This document shows positions 1-8,502 of a stretch of DNA of 64,000 nucleotides, in pieces; position 1 is the first letter of the stretch, and every line of letters starts with the position of its first letter. A program made the translations under genes and the position numbers. Under the pieces are notes generated by a model that saw nothing but the letters and a program-made list of their open reading frames with translations, did not search any database and had not been told where the DNA came from. The DNA comes from CAWIUB01 sp963839175 (lineage in GTDB: Bacteria > Actinomycetota > Actinomycetes > Mycobacteriales > Jatrophihabitantaceae): NCBI GenBank assembly GCA_963839175.1, contig CAWIUB010000039.1, forward strand, positions 67,179 through 131,178. The letters run 5' to 3'.

Positions 1-1559
1 CCTTCGCCACCGAGGTACCACCGGCCACCGCCTCGGTGGTCTTCACCGGGCGCCACGAGTGGAGTGACGCCGACTGGCTGGAACGCCGTGCCCAGACGGC
101 GTGGCACACCGCAGCGATGTCGATCTACGAGGTGCATCTGGGCTCGTGGCGGCAGGGGCTGAGCTACCGGCAACTGGCCGACGAACTGGTCGCTCACGTC
201 CGGGAGACCGGCTTCACCCACGTGGAGTTCCTGCCGGTAGCCGAGCACCCGTTCGGCGGCTCGTGGGGCTATCAGGTGAGCTCTTACTACGCGCCGAGCG
301 CACGGTTCGGCACGCCCGACGATTTCCGTTACCTCGTCGACCGGCTGCACCAGGCGGGCATCGGCGTCATCATCGACTGGGTTCCGGCGCACTTCCCCAG
401 GGACGACTTCGCGCTGGCCCGTTTCGACGGCACGTCGCTGTACGAGCACGGCGACCCCAGACGGGGCGAACAGCCGGACTGGGGCACGCTCGTCTTCGAC
501 TTCGGTCGCCGCGAGGTACGCAACTTCCTGGTCGCGAACGCCCTGTACTGGCTGGAGGAGTTCCACATCGACGGCCTGCGCGTCGACGCGGTCGCGTCCA
601 TGCTCTACCTGGACTACTCGCGCGAGCACGGCGAGTGGGCGCCGAACAGGTACGGCGGCCGGGAGAACCTGGAGGCGGTGGCCTTCCTGCAGGAGGTGAA
701 CGCCACCGTGTACAAGCGGGTGCCCGGCATCATCACGGTCGCGGAGGAGTCGACGGCCTGGCCCGGCGTCACCCGGGCCACTCACCTGGGCGGACTCGGC
801 TTCGGCTTCAAGTGGAACATGGGCTGGATGCACGACACGCTCGACTACATCTCCCGTGAACCCATCCACCGCCAGTACCACCACCACCAGATGACGTTTT
901 CGATGATCTACGCCTACACGGAGAACTACATCCTGCCGCTGTCGCACGACGAGGTGGTGCACGGCAAGGGCTCGCTGCTGTACAAGATCGCAGGCGACCG
1001 CTGGCAGCAGCTGGCCACCGTGCGCGCGCTGTACGCGTACATGTGGGCGCATCCGGGTAAGCAGCTGCTGTTCATGGGCCAGGAGTTCGCCCAGGGCGAC
1101 GAGTGGAACGAGGCCCGATCGCTCGACTGGTGGCTGCTCGACTCGCCCGAGCATCGCGGCGTCCAGCGACTGATCACCGACCTGAACCGGGTCTATCGTG
1201 AAACTCCGGCGCTCTGGACGCAGGATTTCGACCCGGCGGGGTTCGAGTGGATCGACGCCAACGACGCCGCTGGCAACGTGTACTCGTTCATTCGCCGCGG
1301 CACCGACGGCTCAGTGCTCGCATGCGTCGCCAATTTTTCCGCCGTACCGCACGAATGGTACCGGCTCGGCCTGCCGATGGCCGGTCGATGGGACGAGGTG
1401 CTCAACACCGACGCGGACGTCTACCTCGGATCCGGCGTCGGCAACTTCGGCGGCGTCGAGGCCCTCGAAGGTGCCGTGCATGGCGAGCCGGCTTCGGTGA
1501 CCCTACGGGTGCCGCCGCTCGGCGCGGTGTGGCTCCGCTATGCCGGATCGGCCGGCTGA
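1..1559 (+). CDS. glgB: 1,4-alpha-glucan branching enzyme GlgB, 3' portion (5' end outside window)
   Basis: The reading frame is open from the first bases of the window, so only about the last 518 residues of a usually 700+ residue enzyme are present. It makes alpha-1,6 branches in glycogen (GH13 family, cytosol). Visible GH13 motifs are the first barrel motif DWVPAHF, the nucleophile region GLRVDAVAS, the acid region VAEES and the substrate-binding LSHDEVVHGKGS. A beta-sandwich C-terminal domain follows and ends in AVWLRYAG. The missing part should be the N-terminal CBM48 region. A perfect 10-bp stem lies 30 bases after the stop. Family assignment is firm. Confidence 0.96.
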   Translation, partial: FATEVPPATASVVFTGRHEWSDADWLERRAQTAWHTAAMSIYEVHLGSWRQGLSYRQLADELVAHVRETGFTHVEFLPVAEHPFGGSWGYQVSSYYAPSARFGTPDDFRYLVDRLHQAGIGVIIDWVPAHFPRDDFALARFDGTSLYEHGDPRRGEQPDWGTLVFDFGRREVRNFLVANALYWLEEFHIDGLRVDAVASMLYLDYSREHGEWAPNRYGGRENLEAVAFLQEVNATVYKRVPGIITVAEESTAWPGVTRATHLGGLGFGFKWNMGWMHDTLDYISREPIHRQYHHHQMTFSMIYAYTENYILPLSHDEVVHGKGSLLYKIAGDRWQQLATVRALYAYMWAHPGKQLLFMGQEFAQGDEWNEARSLDWWLLDSPEHRGVQRLITDLNRVYRETPALWTQDFDPAGFEWIDANDAAGNVYSFIRRGTDGSVLACVANFSAVPHEWYRLGLPMAGRWDEVLNTDADVYLGSGVGNFGGVEALEGAVHGEPASVTLRVPPLGAVWLRYAGSAG

Positions 1560-1588
1560 CGCACCGCGCCCCCCACCCCAATCCGACT

Positions 1589-1630
1589 TGTTCGACCGCC
1601 GGCGAGTCGGAGCACACAGACGGTCGAACA
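1589..1630 (+). terminator. Hairpin after glgB
   Basis: TGTTCGACCG at 1589-1598 is exactly complementary to CGGTCGAACA at 1621-1630, with a 22-base loop. It begins 30 bases after the glgB stop. No T tract follows, so it could act as a GC-type terminator or protect a 3' end. Confidence 0.45.
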
Positions 1631-1675
1631 GCGTGCATATGGCGCGGGAATGGCGATGGCAGCCATTGCGTTCAC

Positions 1676-1697
1676 CGTCATGACGTTGCATACGCAA
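1676..1697. promoter_or_regulatory. Two adjacent dyads upstream of the pirin gene
   Basis: A perfect 10-bp palindrome CGTCATGACG (1676-1685) is directly followed by TTGC-ATAC-GCAA (1686-1697). Both lie just upstream of the ribosome-binding site (GGAGG near 1705) of the pirin gene. The position suits an operator. The binding protein is unknown. Confidence 0.35.
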
Positions 1698-1714
1698 TCA
1701 CTTGGAGGTTCGCC

Positions 1715-2686
1715 ATGCCCGCCGTCACGGCTGACACCCTGACCCTGCCCCGGGTCGGGACACCCGCGCTGGGCGACACCGAGCGCGCGGTGGACCGCAT
1801 CACCAGCGGCCCCAAAGGCCTCGAAGGTGAAGGGTTCCCGGTGACGCGCGCGTTCGCCGGGGTGAGCATGCGCGACCTCGACCCGTTCGTCCACATGGAC
1901 CAGATGGGCGAGGTGGACTACGCACCGGGCGAGCCGAAGGGCACGCCGTGGCACCCGCACCGAGGCTTCGAGACGGTCACCTACATGATCGACGGGACGT
2001 TCCTGCACCAGGACAGCCACGGCGGCGGAGGCGTGATCCAGAACGGCGCCACCCAGTGGATGACGGCGGGCGCCGGCATCCTGCACATCGAGACCCCACC
2101 CGAGGAGCTCGTCATGTCGGGTGGCCTGTTCCACGGCGTCCAGTTATGGGTCAACCTGCCCGCAAAGGACAAGTTCACGCCGCCGAGGTATCAGAGCATC
2201 GAAGGCGGAGACGCAACGCTCGTTTCGTCCGCGGACGGCGGCGCGCTGATCCGCATCGTCGCCGGCTCGATCGGCGAGCACACCGGCCCGGGCTCGACGC
2301 ATACCCCGATCACTCTCGCGCACGCGACGATCGCGCCCGGAGCCCGGGTATCCCTGCCGTGGCGGCCGGACTACAACGCGCTCGGCTACGCGCTGTCCGG
2401 CAAGGGGACCGTCGGGCCGCAGGACCTCCCGATCCACACCGGCCAGCTCGCGACCTTCGGGCCGGGTGATCGGATCACCATCGGCGCGGACGCCAACCAG
2501 GACTCGAACCATCCCGCCCTGGAGGTCCTCCTGCTCGGCGGCCAGCCGATCCGCGAGCCGGTCGCACACTACGGCCCGTTCGTGATGAACACCCGCGAGG
2601 AGCTCGTACAGGCGCTGGAGGACTACCAGGCCGGGCGACTCGGCGTGATTCCGGCGAACGCCATCATGCCCCACACGTCCAACTGA
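1715..2686 (+). CDS. Pirin family protein
   Basis: A 323-residue bicupin. The frame stays open far upstream into glgB, but the ATG at 1715 has a good GGAGG site a few bases before it and gives the normal pirin length. The N-terminal cupin carries the metal signature: H80-x-H82 in PWHPHRGFETVTY, then H124 and E126 in GILHIE. Pirins bind Fe and act as quercetin dioxygenases or redox-sensing partners; which applies here is not visible. It is transcribed alone towards the convergent thioredoxin-like gene, with a strong hairpin between them. Confidence 0.93.
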   Translation: MPAVTADTLTLPRVGTPALGDTERAVDRITSGPKGLEGEGFPVTRAFAGVSMRDLDPFVHMDQMGEVDYAPGEPKGTPWHPHRGFETVTYMIDGTFLHQDSHGGGGVIQNGATQWMTAGAGILHIETPPEELVMSGGLFHGVQLWVNLPAKDKFTPPRYQSIEGGDATLVSSADGGALIRIVAGSIGEHTGPGSTHTPITLAHATIAPGARVSLPWRPDYNALGYALSGKGTVGPQDLPIHTGQLATFGPGDRITIGADANQDSNHPALEVLLLGGQPIREPVAHYGPFVMNTREELVQALEDYQAGRLGVIPANAIMPHTSN

Positions 2687-2709
2687 GCCCATGGCACTCC
2701 AAGTGGCGT

Positions 2710-2758
2710 GATCTTGAGGCTGACGTTGACACTGCAGGTGAACGTGAGCCTCAAGATC
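2710..2758. terminator. Bidirectional terminator hairpin between convergent genes
   Basis: An 18-bp inverted repeat (2710-2727 against 2741-2758) has one mismatch and a 13-base loop. Its outer 12 bases, GATCTTGAGGCT and AGCCTCAAGATC, are perfectly complementary. It fills the 89-bp gap between the stops of the pirin gene and the thioredoxin-like gene, so it probably ends transcription from both sides. Confidence 0.7.
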
Positions 2759-2775
2759 GCCGATGACGCGCAGGA

Positions 2776-3741
2776 TCAGAACAGGGCGGCGGCCAGTTCG
2801 CGGCGCGCGGGGCCGACCCGAGGGTCGTCCGGCCCGAGGATGTCGAAGTACTCGATGAGCCGCTCGCGCACGGCATCGCGTTCCTCGCCGGAGACGCGTT
2901 TGACGAGCGTCAGCAGGCGGCCGAGCGCCGAGTCGACCTCATTGCCCGACAAGGCGAAGTCCGCCGCCGCCAGCTGAGCCTCGACGTCGTGGGGCGCTGC
3001 GTCGGCGCGCGCGACGACGGACGGATCGAGCTTCTCGGCGCGTAGCAGCAGTTGGACGTGACGCAGTGCCAGCGCGGCCTCGGTGTTACCCGGCTCGGCC
3101 TCGAGAATTGCCTGGTAACGCTGGGTGGCCACGGCGTAGTCGCCGCCCTCGAGCGCCTCCTCCGCCGCCACGAAGCGCGGATCGCCCGCCGGCTCCGGTT
3201 CCAGCGCACCCTCCATCGCGGCACCCTCTGGTGCGGCCGGAGCGCCGGTCAAGCCCGCCTGCTGGGCTGCCTCGAGGACGGCTGCGACGAACTCACGGAC
3301 CTGCGGCTCGGGCAGGGCACCCTGGAAGCCTGGAGCCAGCTGCCCGCCGATCACCGCGAAGACCGTCGGGATGCTCTGCACTTGCAGCGCCTGGGAGATT
3401 CTCGGGTTTGCGTCGACATCGATCTCGGCCAGTACCCACGCGCCATTGCCCTCCGCGGCGAGCTTCTCGAGGACCGGCGAGAGCTGCTTGCACGGCTGGC
3501 ACCAGTCGGCCCACAAATCGATCAGCACCGGCACCTGGAACGAGCGGTCGATGACCTCGGCCTGGAACGTCGCCTCGGTGACGTCCACGACGGACGCGCC
3601 AGGCTGCGGCGGGGGCGCCTCGGCCGCGCGGGCGGCCGCCTCGGACCGTGCCTTCACCGCTGCCAGATCCACCGCTCCCGCCATCGCGGCGACGACGGCC
3701 GGGCTGGGCTGGGCAGGGCGGCGTGGTGCATCAGGACGCAT
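2776..3741 (-). CDS. Thioredoxin-TPR protein (YbbN/CnoX type)
   Basis: A 321-residue protein: an Ala/Pro-rich N-terminus (about 1-50), a thioredoxin domain (about 50-165) and helical TPR-like repeats (about 180-315). The active-site motif is WCQPC, with both cysteines (C81, C84) present. This architecture is that of YbbN/CnoX, a holdase that protects proteins from oxidative damage and may still have redox activity. From memory, a thioredoxin-like gene (Rv1324) also lies between fadA4 and glgB in M. tuberculosis. Domain call firm; physiological role inferred. Confidence 0.92.
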   Translation of the reverse strand: MRPDAPRRPAQPSPAVVAAMAGAVDLAAVKARSEAAARAAEAPPPQPGASVVDVTEATFQAEVIDRSFQVPVLIDLWADWCQPCKQLSPVLEKLAAEGNGAWVLAEIDVDANPRISQALQVQSIPTVFAVIGGQLAPGFQGALPEPQVREFVAAVLEAAQQAGLTGAPAAPEGAAMEGALEPEPAGDPRFVAAEEALEGGDYAVATQRYQAILEAEPGNTEAALALRHVQLLLRAEKLDPSVVARADAAPHDVEAQLAAADFALSGNEVDSALGRLLTLVKRVSGEERDAVRERLIEYFDILGPDDPRVGPARRELAAALF

Positions 3742-3760
3742 GCCTTCAGTTTCCCAGATC

Positions 3761-3778
3761 GTGACGGCAAGCCGTCAC
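3761..3778. promoter_or_regulatory. Inverted repeat upstream of the thioredoxin-like gene
   Basis: GTGACGGC-AA-GCCGTCAC is an 8-bp perfect dyad with a 2-base centre. It lies 20 bases upstream of the thioredoxin-like ATG and 110 bases after the icmA stop. The very short loop favours a protein-binding site over an RNA hairpin, but a weak icmA terminator is possible. Confidence 0.35.
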
Positions 3779-3887
3779 CGCGACCATCGGGACGCCTCAC
3801 CGGCCCTCCGGTCGTGATCACGCAACTCGCGCTCGGAGCCCGGTATGCCTCCTCCTGCAGCCGCTGCGGCGCCCGGCGCCCGACGCG

Positions 3888-5555
3888 TCAGAAGCTGGCG
3901 GGCTCCCGGTACTCGCCCCAGAGCGGCTTGAATGCGTTGCAGATCTCGCCGAGCGTCGCCTCTGCGCGCACCGCGTCGAGCATCGGCGGCACCGTGTTGG
4001 CATCCGCTTTGGCCGCCTCGACCATCCGAGCCAGCGCCTCGTCGACGGCCTGCTGGTCACGGCCGTACCGCCGTGCCGCGACCAGCGCCCGCTGCTCGAG
4101 TTCGACCTCGTGCGACACCCGGAGGATCTCCAACTCGTCGCCGGCGGCACCGGTCAGCGTGTTGACACCGACGACCTTCTTCTCACCCTTTTCCAGCTGC
4201 TGCTGGTAGACGAACGCGGAGTCAGCGATCTGCGTGATGAACCAGCCGTCCTCGATGCCGCGCAGCAGCCCCGACATCATCGTGCCGTCCCCGCCGAGTT
4301 CGCGGATGCGGGCGAAGGTCTTCTCTGCTTCGGACTCGATGGCGTCTGTCAGCGCCTCGACATACCACGACCCGCCAAGCGGGTCGGCCACATTGAGCAC
4401 GCCGGTCTCCTCGGCAATCACCTGCTGGGTACGCAAGGCGATCTGCGCGGCCTTCTCGCTGGGCAGTGCGAGCACCTCGTCCAGGGCGTTGGTGTGCAGC
4501 GAGTTCGTGCCGCCGAGTACGGCACTAAGCGCCTCGAGCGCGGTGCGGACGATGTTGTTGTCGGGCTGCTGCGCGGTGAGCGACACGCCTGCGGTCTGCG
4601 TGTGGAAGCGCAGCCGCTTCGCGCGATCGGTCTTTGCGCCGTAGACGTCGCGTAGCCAGCGGGCCCAGATCCGGCGCGCCGCCCGGAACTTGGCGATCTC
4701 TTCGAAGAAATCGAGGTGCGCGTCGAAGAAGAACGAGAGACCCGGCGCGAACTGCTCGATATCCAAGCCCCGCGACAGGCCGAGCTCGACGTAGCCGAAG
4801 CCGTCGGCGAGCGTGTACGCGAGCTCCTGAGCGGCCGTCGCCCCCGCCTCACGGATGTGGAAGCCGGATACGGAAAGTGGCTTGTACGCGGGGATCTCTG
4901 CGGCCACATATTCCATCAGGTCGCCGATCAGCTTCAACTGCGGCTCCGGCGGGTAGATCCACTCCTTCTGCGCGATGTACTCCTTGAAGATGTCTGTCTG
5001 CAGCGTGCCGTCGAGCCGGCTAACGTCGGCGCCTTGCCGTTCGGCCGCTACCACGTACATGCAGAAGATCGGGACGGCGGGGCCGCTGATCGTCATCGAC
5101 GTAGTCGTGGCGGCCAGGTCGATGCCCTCGAAGAGCACGTCCATGTCGGCGGCTGAGTCGATAGCCACGCCACAGTGGCCGACCTCGCCGAGCGAGCGGG
5201 GGTCGTCGGAGTCGCGGCCCATCAGCGTCGGCATGTCGAACGCCACCGACAGGCCGCCGCCGCCTTCGGCCAAGATCATCTTGTAGCGCTCGTTGGTCTG
5301 CCGGGCGTTGCCGAAACCCGCGAACTGACGGATCGTCCACGGCTTGCCGCGGTATCCGGTCGCGTGAATGCCGCGCGTGAACGGGTATTCGCCCGGCCAG
5401 CCGATCCGGTCGAACCGGTCGTCGGCACCCGTCGGCCCATACAGCGGCTCGACCTCGGCACCCGACAGCGTGGTGAAATCACGGTCGAGCTTGCCAGCCT
5501 GCTCGTAGCGAGCCTGCCAGCGCGCCCGTCCGGCGGCGATGTCCTCGACATTCAT
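3888..5555 (-). CDS. icmA: Isobutyryl-CoA mutase large subunit (methylmalonyl-CoA mutase-like)
   Basis: A 555-residue large subunit of a B12-dependent acyl-CoA mutase, without the C-terminal cobalamin domain. Two residues decide the substrate. At the position of P. shermanii MCM Tyr89 this protein has Phe (F78, in TIRQFAGF). At Arg207 it has Gln (Q196, in KEYIAQKEW). Phe/Gln is the isobutyryl-CoA mutase signature, for interconverting isobutyryl- and n-butyryl-CoA; Tyr/Arg is methylmalonyl-CoA mutase. The C-terminus EYREPASF resembles streptomycete IcmA as I recall it. The enzyme needs a small B12-binding subunit (IcmB), and none is in the window. A 22-bp palindrome sits 9 bases upstream of the ATG; no clear Shine-Dalgarno is visible. 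Confidence 0.92.
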   Translation of the reverse strand: MNVEDIAAGRARWQARYEQAGKLDRDFTTLSGAEVEPLYGPTGADDRFDRIGWPGEYPFTRGIHATGYRGKPWTIRQFAGFGNARQTNERYKMILAEGGGGLSVAFDMPTLMGRDSDDPRSLGEVGHCGVAIDSAADMDVLFEGIDLAATTTSMTISGPAVPIFCMYVVAAERQGADVSRLDGTLQTDIFKEYIAQKEWIYPPEPQLKLIGDLMEYVAAEIPAYKPLSVSGFHIREAGATAAQELAYTLADGFGYVELGLSRGLDIEQFAPGLSFFFDAHLDFFEEIAKFRAARRIWARWLRDVYGAKTDRAKRLRFHTQTAGVSLTAQQPDNNIVRTALEALSAVLGGTNSLHTNALDEVLALPSEKAAQIALRTQQVIAEETGVLNVADPLGGSWYVEALTDAIESEAEKTFARIRELGGDGTMMSGLLRGIEDGWFITQIADSAFVYQQQLEKGEKKVVGVNTLTGAAGDELEILRVSHEVELEQRALVAARRYGRDQQAVDEALARMVEAAKADANTVPPMLDAVRAEATLGEICNAFKPLWGEYREPASF

Positions 5556-5563
5556 ATCAGCAT

Positions 5564-5585
5564 TTTACTAGGACGTCCTAGTAAA
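5564..5585. promoter_or_regulatory. Perfect 22-bp palindrome at the icmA start (operator candidate)
   Basis: The half-site TTTACTAGGAC (5564-5574) is followed without spacer by its exact reverse complement GTCCTAGTAAA (5575-5585). It lies 9 bp upstream of the icmA ATG and 59 bp upstream of the divergent peptidase ATG. It is AT-rich at the ends in a GC-rich background. Length and placement fit a dimeric repressor, for example of TetR type sensing an acyl-CoA. No such repressor gene adjoins it. Confidence 0.7.
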
Positions 5586-5644
5586 TGGCCAGGACGACGG
5601 AGCTCGGCTTGCCCGCCCGCGGCTGAGCGGGCAGCCTCGACGGC

Positions 5645-6679
5645 ATGCCGTTGACGAAACCGCGGGCGTTGCGAGCCGGCGACACGGTTGCGATCGTCTC
5701 GCTGTCAGCCGGCCTGTCGGCGGCGGTGCCGCATCGGCATGAGGCGGGCATGCGGCAGCTCGCCGAGACGCTCGGGCTGCGGGCCGTGGACGCGCCCAAC
5801 GCCCGCCGGGACAATGCGTTCCTGCGGGCGAATCCCAAGGCGCGGGCGGACGATCTGCATTGGGCGCTCACCAACGACGGCGTTGCAGGAGTCATCACTT
5901 CCATCGGTGGCGACGACTCGATCCGCACGATCCGCTACCTGGACCTGGACTTGATCAGCGCGAATCCCAAGGTATTCATGGGATTCTCCGACTCGACCGT
6001 GCAGCATCTGGTGAACCGCGCCGCAGGGATCGTCTCGTTCTACGGCCCGTCCCTGCTCGCCGGATTCGCCGAGAACTGCGGCATCCACCCGTACGTCGAG
6101 GCGAGCGTACGCCAGGCGGTCTTCACGGCCGAGCCGTTCGAGTTGTCGGCCGCCACGGAGTGGACCGACGAGCTGGTGGACTGGCGCGATCCGGCGCTGG
6201 CCGACCGCCGCCGCCGCTGGTGGCCGAATCCGGGCTGGGCCTGGTTGCAGGGTGAGCAGCCAGTGGATGGTGAGCTGCTCGGCGGCTGCTTCGAGAGCCT
6301 GCAGATGGCCAAGGGCACGTCGATCTGGCCAGCCAGCGAGGCGTGGGACGGAGCGATCTTCGCCCTTGAGCTGTCCGAGGAGGCGCCGGCGCCGAGCACA
6401 GTCGGCTATGGGCTGCAGAACTATGCGGCAAGCGGCGTCCTCGCTCGGATCGGCGCGCTGCTGCTGTCGCGGCCGGAGAACTATTCGCTGCAGCGCACCT
6501 TCCAGCTCTGGGACACGGTGCAACGCGTGCTCGCCGAGTCCGGTCGTGCCGACCTGCTGGTCGTGGCCAACCTGGACTACGGGCACAGCTCGCCGATGGG
6601 TGTGCTGCCGCTGGGCTGCCGGGCCCGGGTCGACCCGCAGACGCGCACGATCCGCGTTCTGGAGGCAGCCGTTAGCTGA
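5645..6679 (+). CDS. S66 family peptidase (LD-carboxypeptidase/MccF-like)
   Basis: A 344-residue S66 serine peptidase. The nucleophile Ser lies in the elbow GFSDST, and the expected Glu (LELSEE) and His (DYGHSSP) of the triad are present. Family members include LD-carboxypeptidase, which trims tetrapeptides in murein recycling, and MccF, which cleaves microcin C-like compounds. The sequence has GGDDSIRTIRYLD typical of the family but does not decide between these roles. No signal peptide is seen, so it is probably cytosolic. Its stop overlaps the convergent MarR gene by 8 bases. Confidence 0.9.
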   Translation: MPLTKPRALRAGDTVAIVSLSAGLSAAVPHRHEAGMRQLAETLGLRAVDAPNARRDNAFLRANPKARADDLHWALTNDGVAGVITSIGGDDSIRTIRYLDLDLISANPKVFMGFSDSTVQHLVNRAAGIVSFYGPSLLAGFAENCGIHPYVEASVRQAVFTAEPFELSAATEWTDELVDWRDPALADRRRRWWPNPGWAWLQGEQPVDGELLGGCFESLQMAKGTSIWPASEAWDGAIFALELSEEAPAPSTVGYGLQNYAASGVLARIGALLLSRPENYSLQRTFQLWDTVQRVLAESGRADLLVVANLDYGHSSPMGVLPLGCRARVDPQTRTIRVLEAAVS

Positions 6680-7208
6680 CGAAGTCCGCCACGGCGACCC
6701 GCACGGTGCGTAAGATGCCGAACAGCCGATCGAGGTCGCGGACATCCAGCGCACCGAGCCCGAACCGGGCAGCATTGAGCTCGGCCGTGGCCAACTGGGC
6801 AACGCGTCGTCCATCGTCGGTGATCACCGCGAGCGTGCCGCGCCCGTCCCGCGGGTTGGGTTCGCGGCGTACCAGTCCCGCAGCCTCCAGCCGGTCGATC
6901 ACGTTCGTGACGGACGTCGCGTGCACCTGCAAACGTTCGCCGATCTTCGACAGAGGCAGTGACCCGGCTTTGGAGAACGTGAGCAGCACAAGCGCCTCGT
7001 ACCGGCTGAACGTCACGCCGTACGGCTTCAGCAGACCATCCAGCTGTCCGATCAGGATCTGCTGGGTGCGCATGATCGAGGTGACCGCGCGCATCGCCGC
7101 GTAGACCTCGTCCGGCTGGTCGGGCCAATGCTCCTGCCACAGCTGACTCGCGCGTTCAATCGGATCGAAGGACAACGCTGGCGGCACCCTCGCAGAGTAA
7201 TCCGCCAT
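6672..7208 (-). CDS. MarR family transcriptional regulator
   Basis: 178 residues from the ATG at 7208; the frame is open further upstream but that extension looks unlike protein. The winged helix-turn-helix is clear: a recognition region (LSKIGERLQVHATSVTNVIDRLEAAGLV) and a wing with RREPNPRDGRG. MarR proteins are dimeric repressors or activators that often respond to aromatic or acyl-CoA ligands. It is divergent from the glutaryl-CoA dehydrogenase gene with 115 bases between, so regulation of that gene is the natural guess. Its 3' end overlaps the S66 peptidase gene. Confidence 0.9.
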   Translation of the reverse strand: MADYSARVPPALSFDPIERASQLWQEHWPDQPDEVYAAMRAVTSIMRTQQILIGQLDGLLKPYGVTFSRYEALVLLTFSKAGSLPLSKIGERLQVHATSVTNVIDRLEAAGLVRREPNPRDGRGTLAVITDDGRRVAQLATAELNAARFGLGALDVRDLDRLFGILRTVRVAVADFVS

Positions 7209-7252
7209 GCCGCCGCGACGGGTAATCTGCGGACATGACGCTGCCCCCAGTC

Positions 7253-7318
7253 GCCGCCCTCCGCTCCGCTCCTCGGTGCGCACCTGCGGTGCTCCCTGCG
7301 ATGCTCGCGAAGGGCGGC
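7253..7318. promoter_or_regulatory. Long-range inverted repeat in the leader of the acyl-CoA dehydrogenase gene
   Basis: GCCGCCCTCCGC (7253-7264) pairs with GCGAAGGGCGGC (7307-7318), 12 bp with one mismatch, enclosing 42 GC-rich bases that can fold further. It ends 5 bases before the ATG at 7324, so the stem would cover the start region of the mRNA. Confidence 0.35.
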
Positions 7319-7323
7319 TCCTC

Positions 7324-8496
7324 ATGACCGACGTGCTGGAGCGGCTGGACCTGCTCGACCTCGACGACGAGCTCGACGCCGAGAGCCGCTTGCTGCGCGA
7401 CACGGTCCGCAAGTTCGCCGACGACCGGCTGCGCCCGCACATTCGCGACTGGTTCGAGTCAGGCGAGCTGCCGGCGCGCGAGCTGGCACAGGAGTTCGGC
7501 GCCCTGGGCGTCCTCGGCATGCACCTGCACGGCTACGGCTGTCATGGCGCGACGGCCACCCAGTACGGCATCGCCTGCACGGAGATCGAGGCGGTTGACT
7601 CCGGCCTGCGGTCGCTCGTCAGCGTCCAGGGATCGCTCGCGATGTACGCGATCTACGCCTACGGCAGCGAGGAACAGAAACAGCGCTGGCTGCCGGCGAT
7701 GGCCAACGGCGATGCGCTCGGCTGTTTTGGCCTGACCGAGGCCGACTCCGGCTCCGACCCGGGGTCCATGCGAACCCGCGCCGTTCGCGACGGGGACGAC
7801 TGGATCTTGAATGGCACAAAGACGTGGATCACGAACGGCTCGATCGCCGATGTCGCCGTCGTCTGGGCGCGCACCGAGGACGGCATCCGGGGCTTCCTGG
7901 TGGAGCCGGGTACCCCGGGGTTCGGCGCGCAGGACGTCCACCACAAGCTGTCGTTGCGCGCATCGGTGACCAGCTCGCTTAGCCTCGACGACGTGCGGCT
8001 GCCGGCCGATGCGATCTTGCGGAAGGGCACGGGATTGCGCGCGCCCCTGGGCTGCCTGACCGAGGCTCGGTACGGCATCCTCTGGGGAGTCACGGGGGCG
8101 GCCCGTGACGCGCTGGCCGCAACCATCGACTACGCCACCACGCGGACCCAGTTCGGCAAGCCGATCGGGGCGTTCCAGCTGACGCAGCGCAAGCTGGCCG
8201 AGCTGGCGGTATCGCTGAACCAGGCCCGGCTAACGGCGATCCGGCTCGGCGAGCTCAAGGACGCTGGCCGCATCACCCCGCAGCAGGTCAGCTTCGGGAA
8301 GTTCGCCAACGTGCGCGCCGCCCTGGACATTTGCCGCGAGGCGCGCAGCATCCTCGGCGGCAGCGGCATCACGACCGAATACCCGGTGCTGCGCCATGCG
8401 CTCAACCTGGAGACCGTCTACACCTACGAGGGCACGCACGAGGTACACACTCTCGTGCTCGGGCAGCAGTTGACCGGCCTGGACGCATTCCGCTGA
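7324..8496 (+). CDS. Glutaryl-CoA dehydrogenase (decarboxylating acyl-CoA dehydrogenase)
   Basis: A 390-residue FAD acyl-CoA dehydrogenase. It matches glutaryl-CoA dehydrogenase closely: VDSGLRSLVSVQ carries the substrate Arg (R96), LGCFGLTEADSGSDPGSM and NGTKTWITNG are flavin/substrate motifs, and YTYEGTHEVH holds the catalytic Glu (E369). The product of glutaryl-CoA oxidation and decarboxylation is crotonyl-CoA, the substrate of the Ccr encoded at 13 kb. At 390 residues it lacks the long N-terminal region of methylsuccinyl-CoA dehydrogenase. The ATG at 7324 matches the family start; an in-frame upstream extension (from 7207) does not. Confidence 0.93.
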   Translation: MTDVLERLDLLDLDDELDAESRLLRDTVRKFADDRLRPHIRDWFESGELPARELAQEFGALGVLGMHLHGYGCHGATATQYGIACTEIEAVDSGLRSLVSVQGSLAMYAIYAYGSEEQKQRWLPAMANGDALGCFGLTEADSGSDPGSMRTRAVRDGDDWILNGTKTWITNGSIADVAVVWARTEDGIRGFLVEPGTPGFGAQDVHHKLSLRASVTSSLSLDDVRLPADAILRKGTGLRAPLGCLTEARYGILWGVTGAARDALAATIDYATTRTQFGKPIGAFQLTQRKLAELAVSLNQARLTAIRLGELKDAGRITPQQVSFGKFANVRAALDICREARSILGGSGITTEYPVLRHALNLETVYTYEGTHEVHTLVLGQQLTGLDAFR

Positions 8497-8502
8497 GCCA
8501 CC

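Noticed and set aside
7324..8496. Methylsuccinyl-CoA dehydrogenase to complete the ethylmalonyl-CoA pathway
   Set aside because: The protein is too short and has glutaryl-CoA dehydrogenase motifs.
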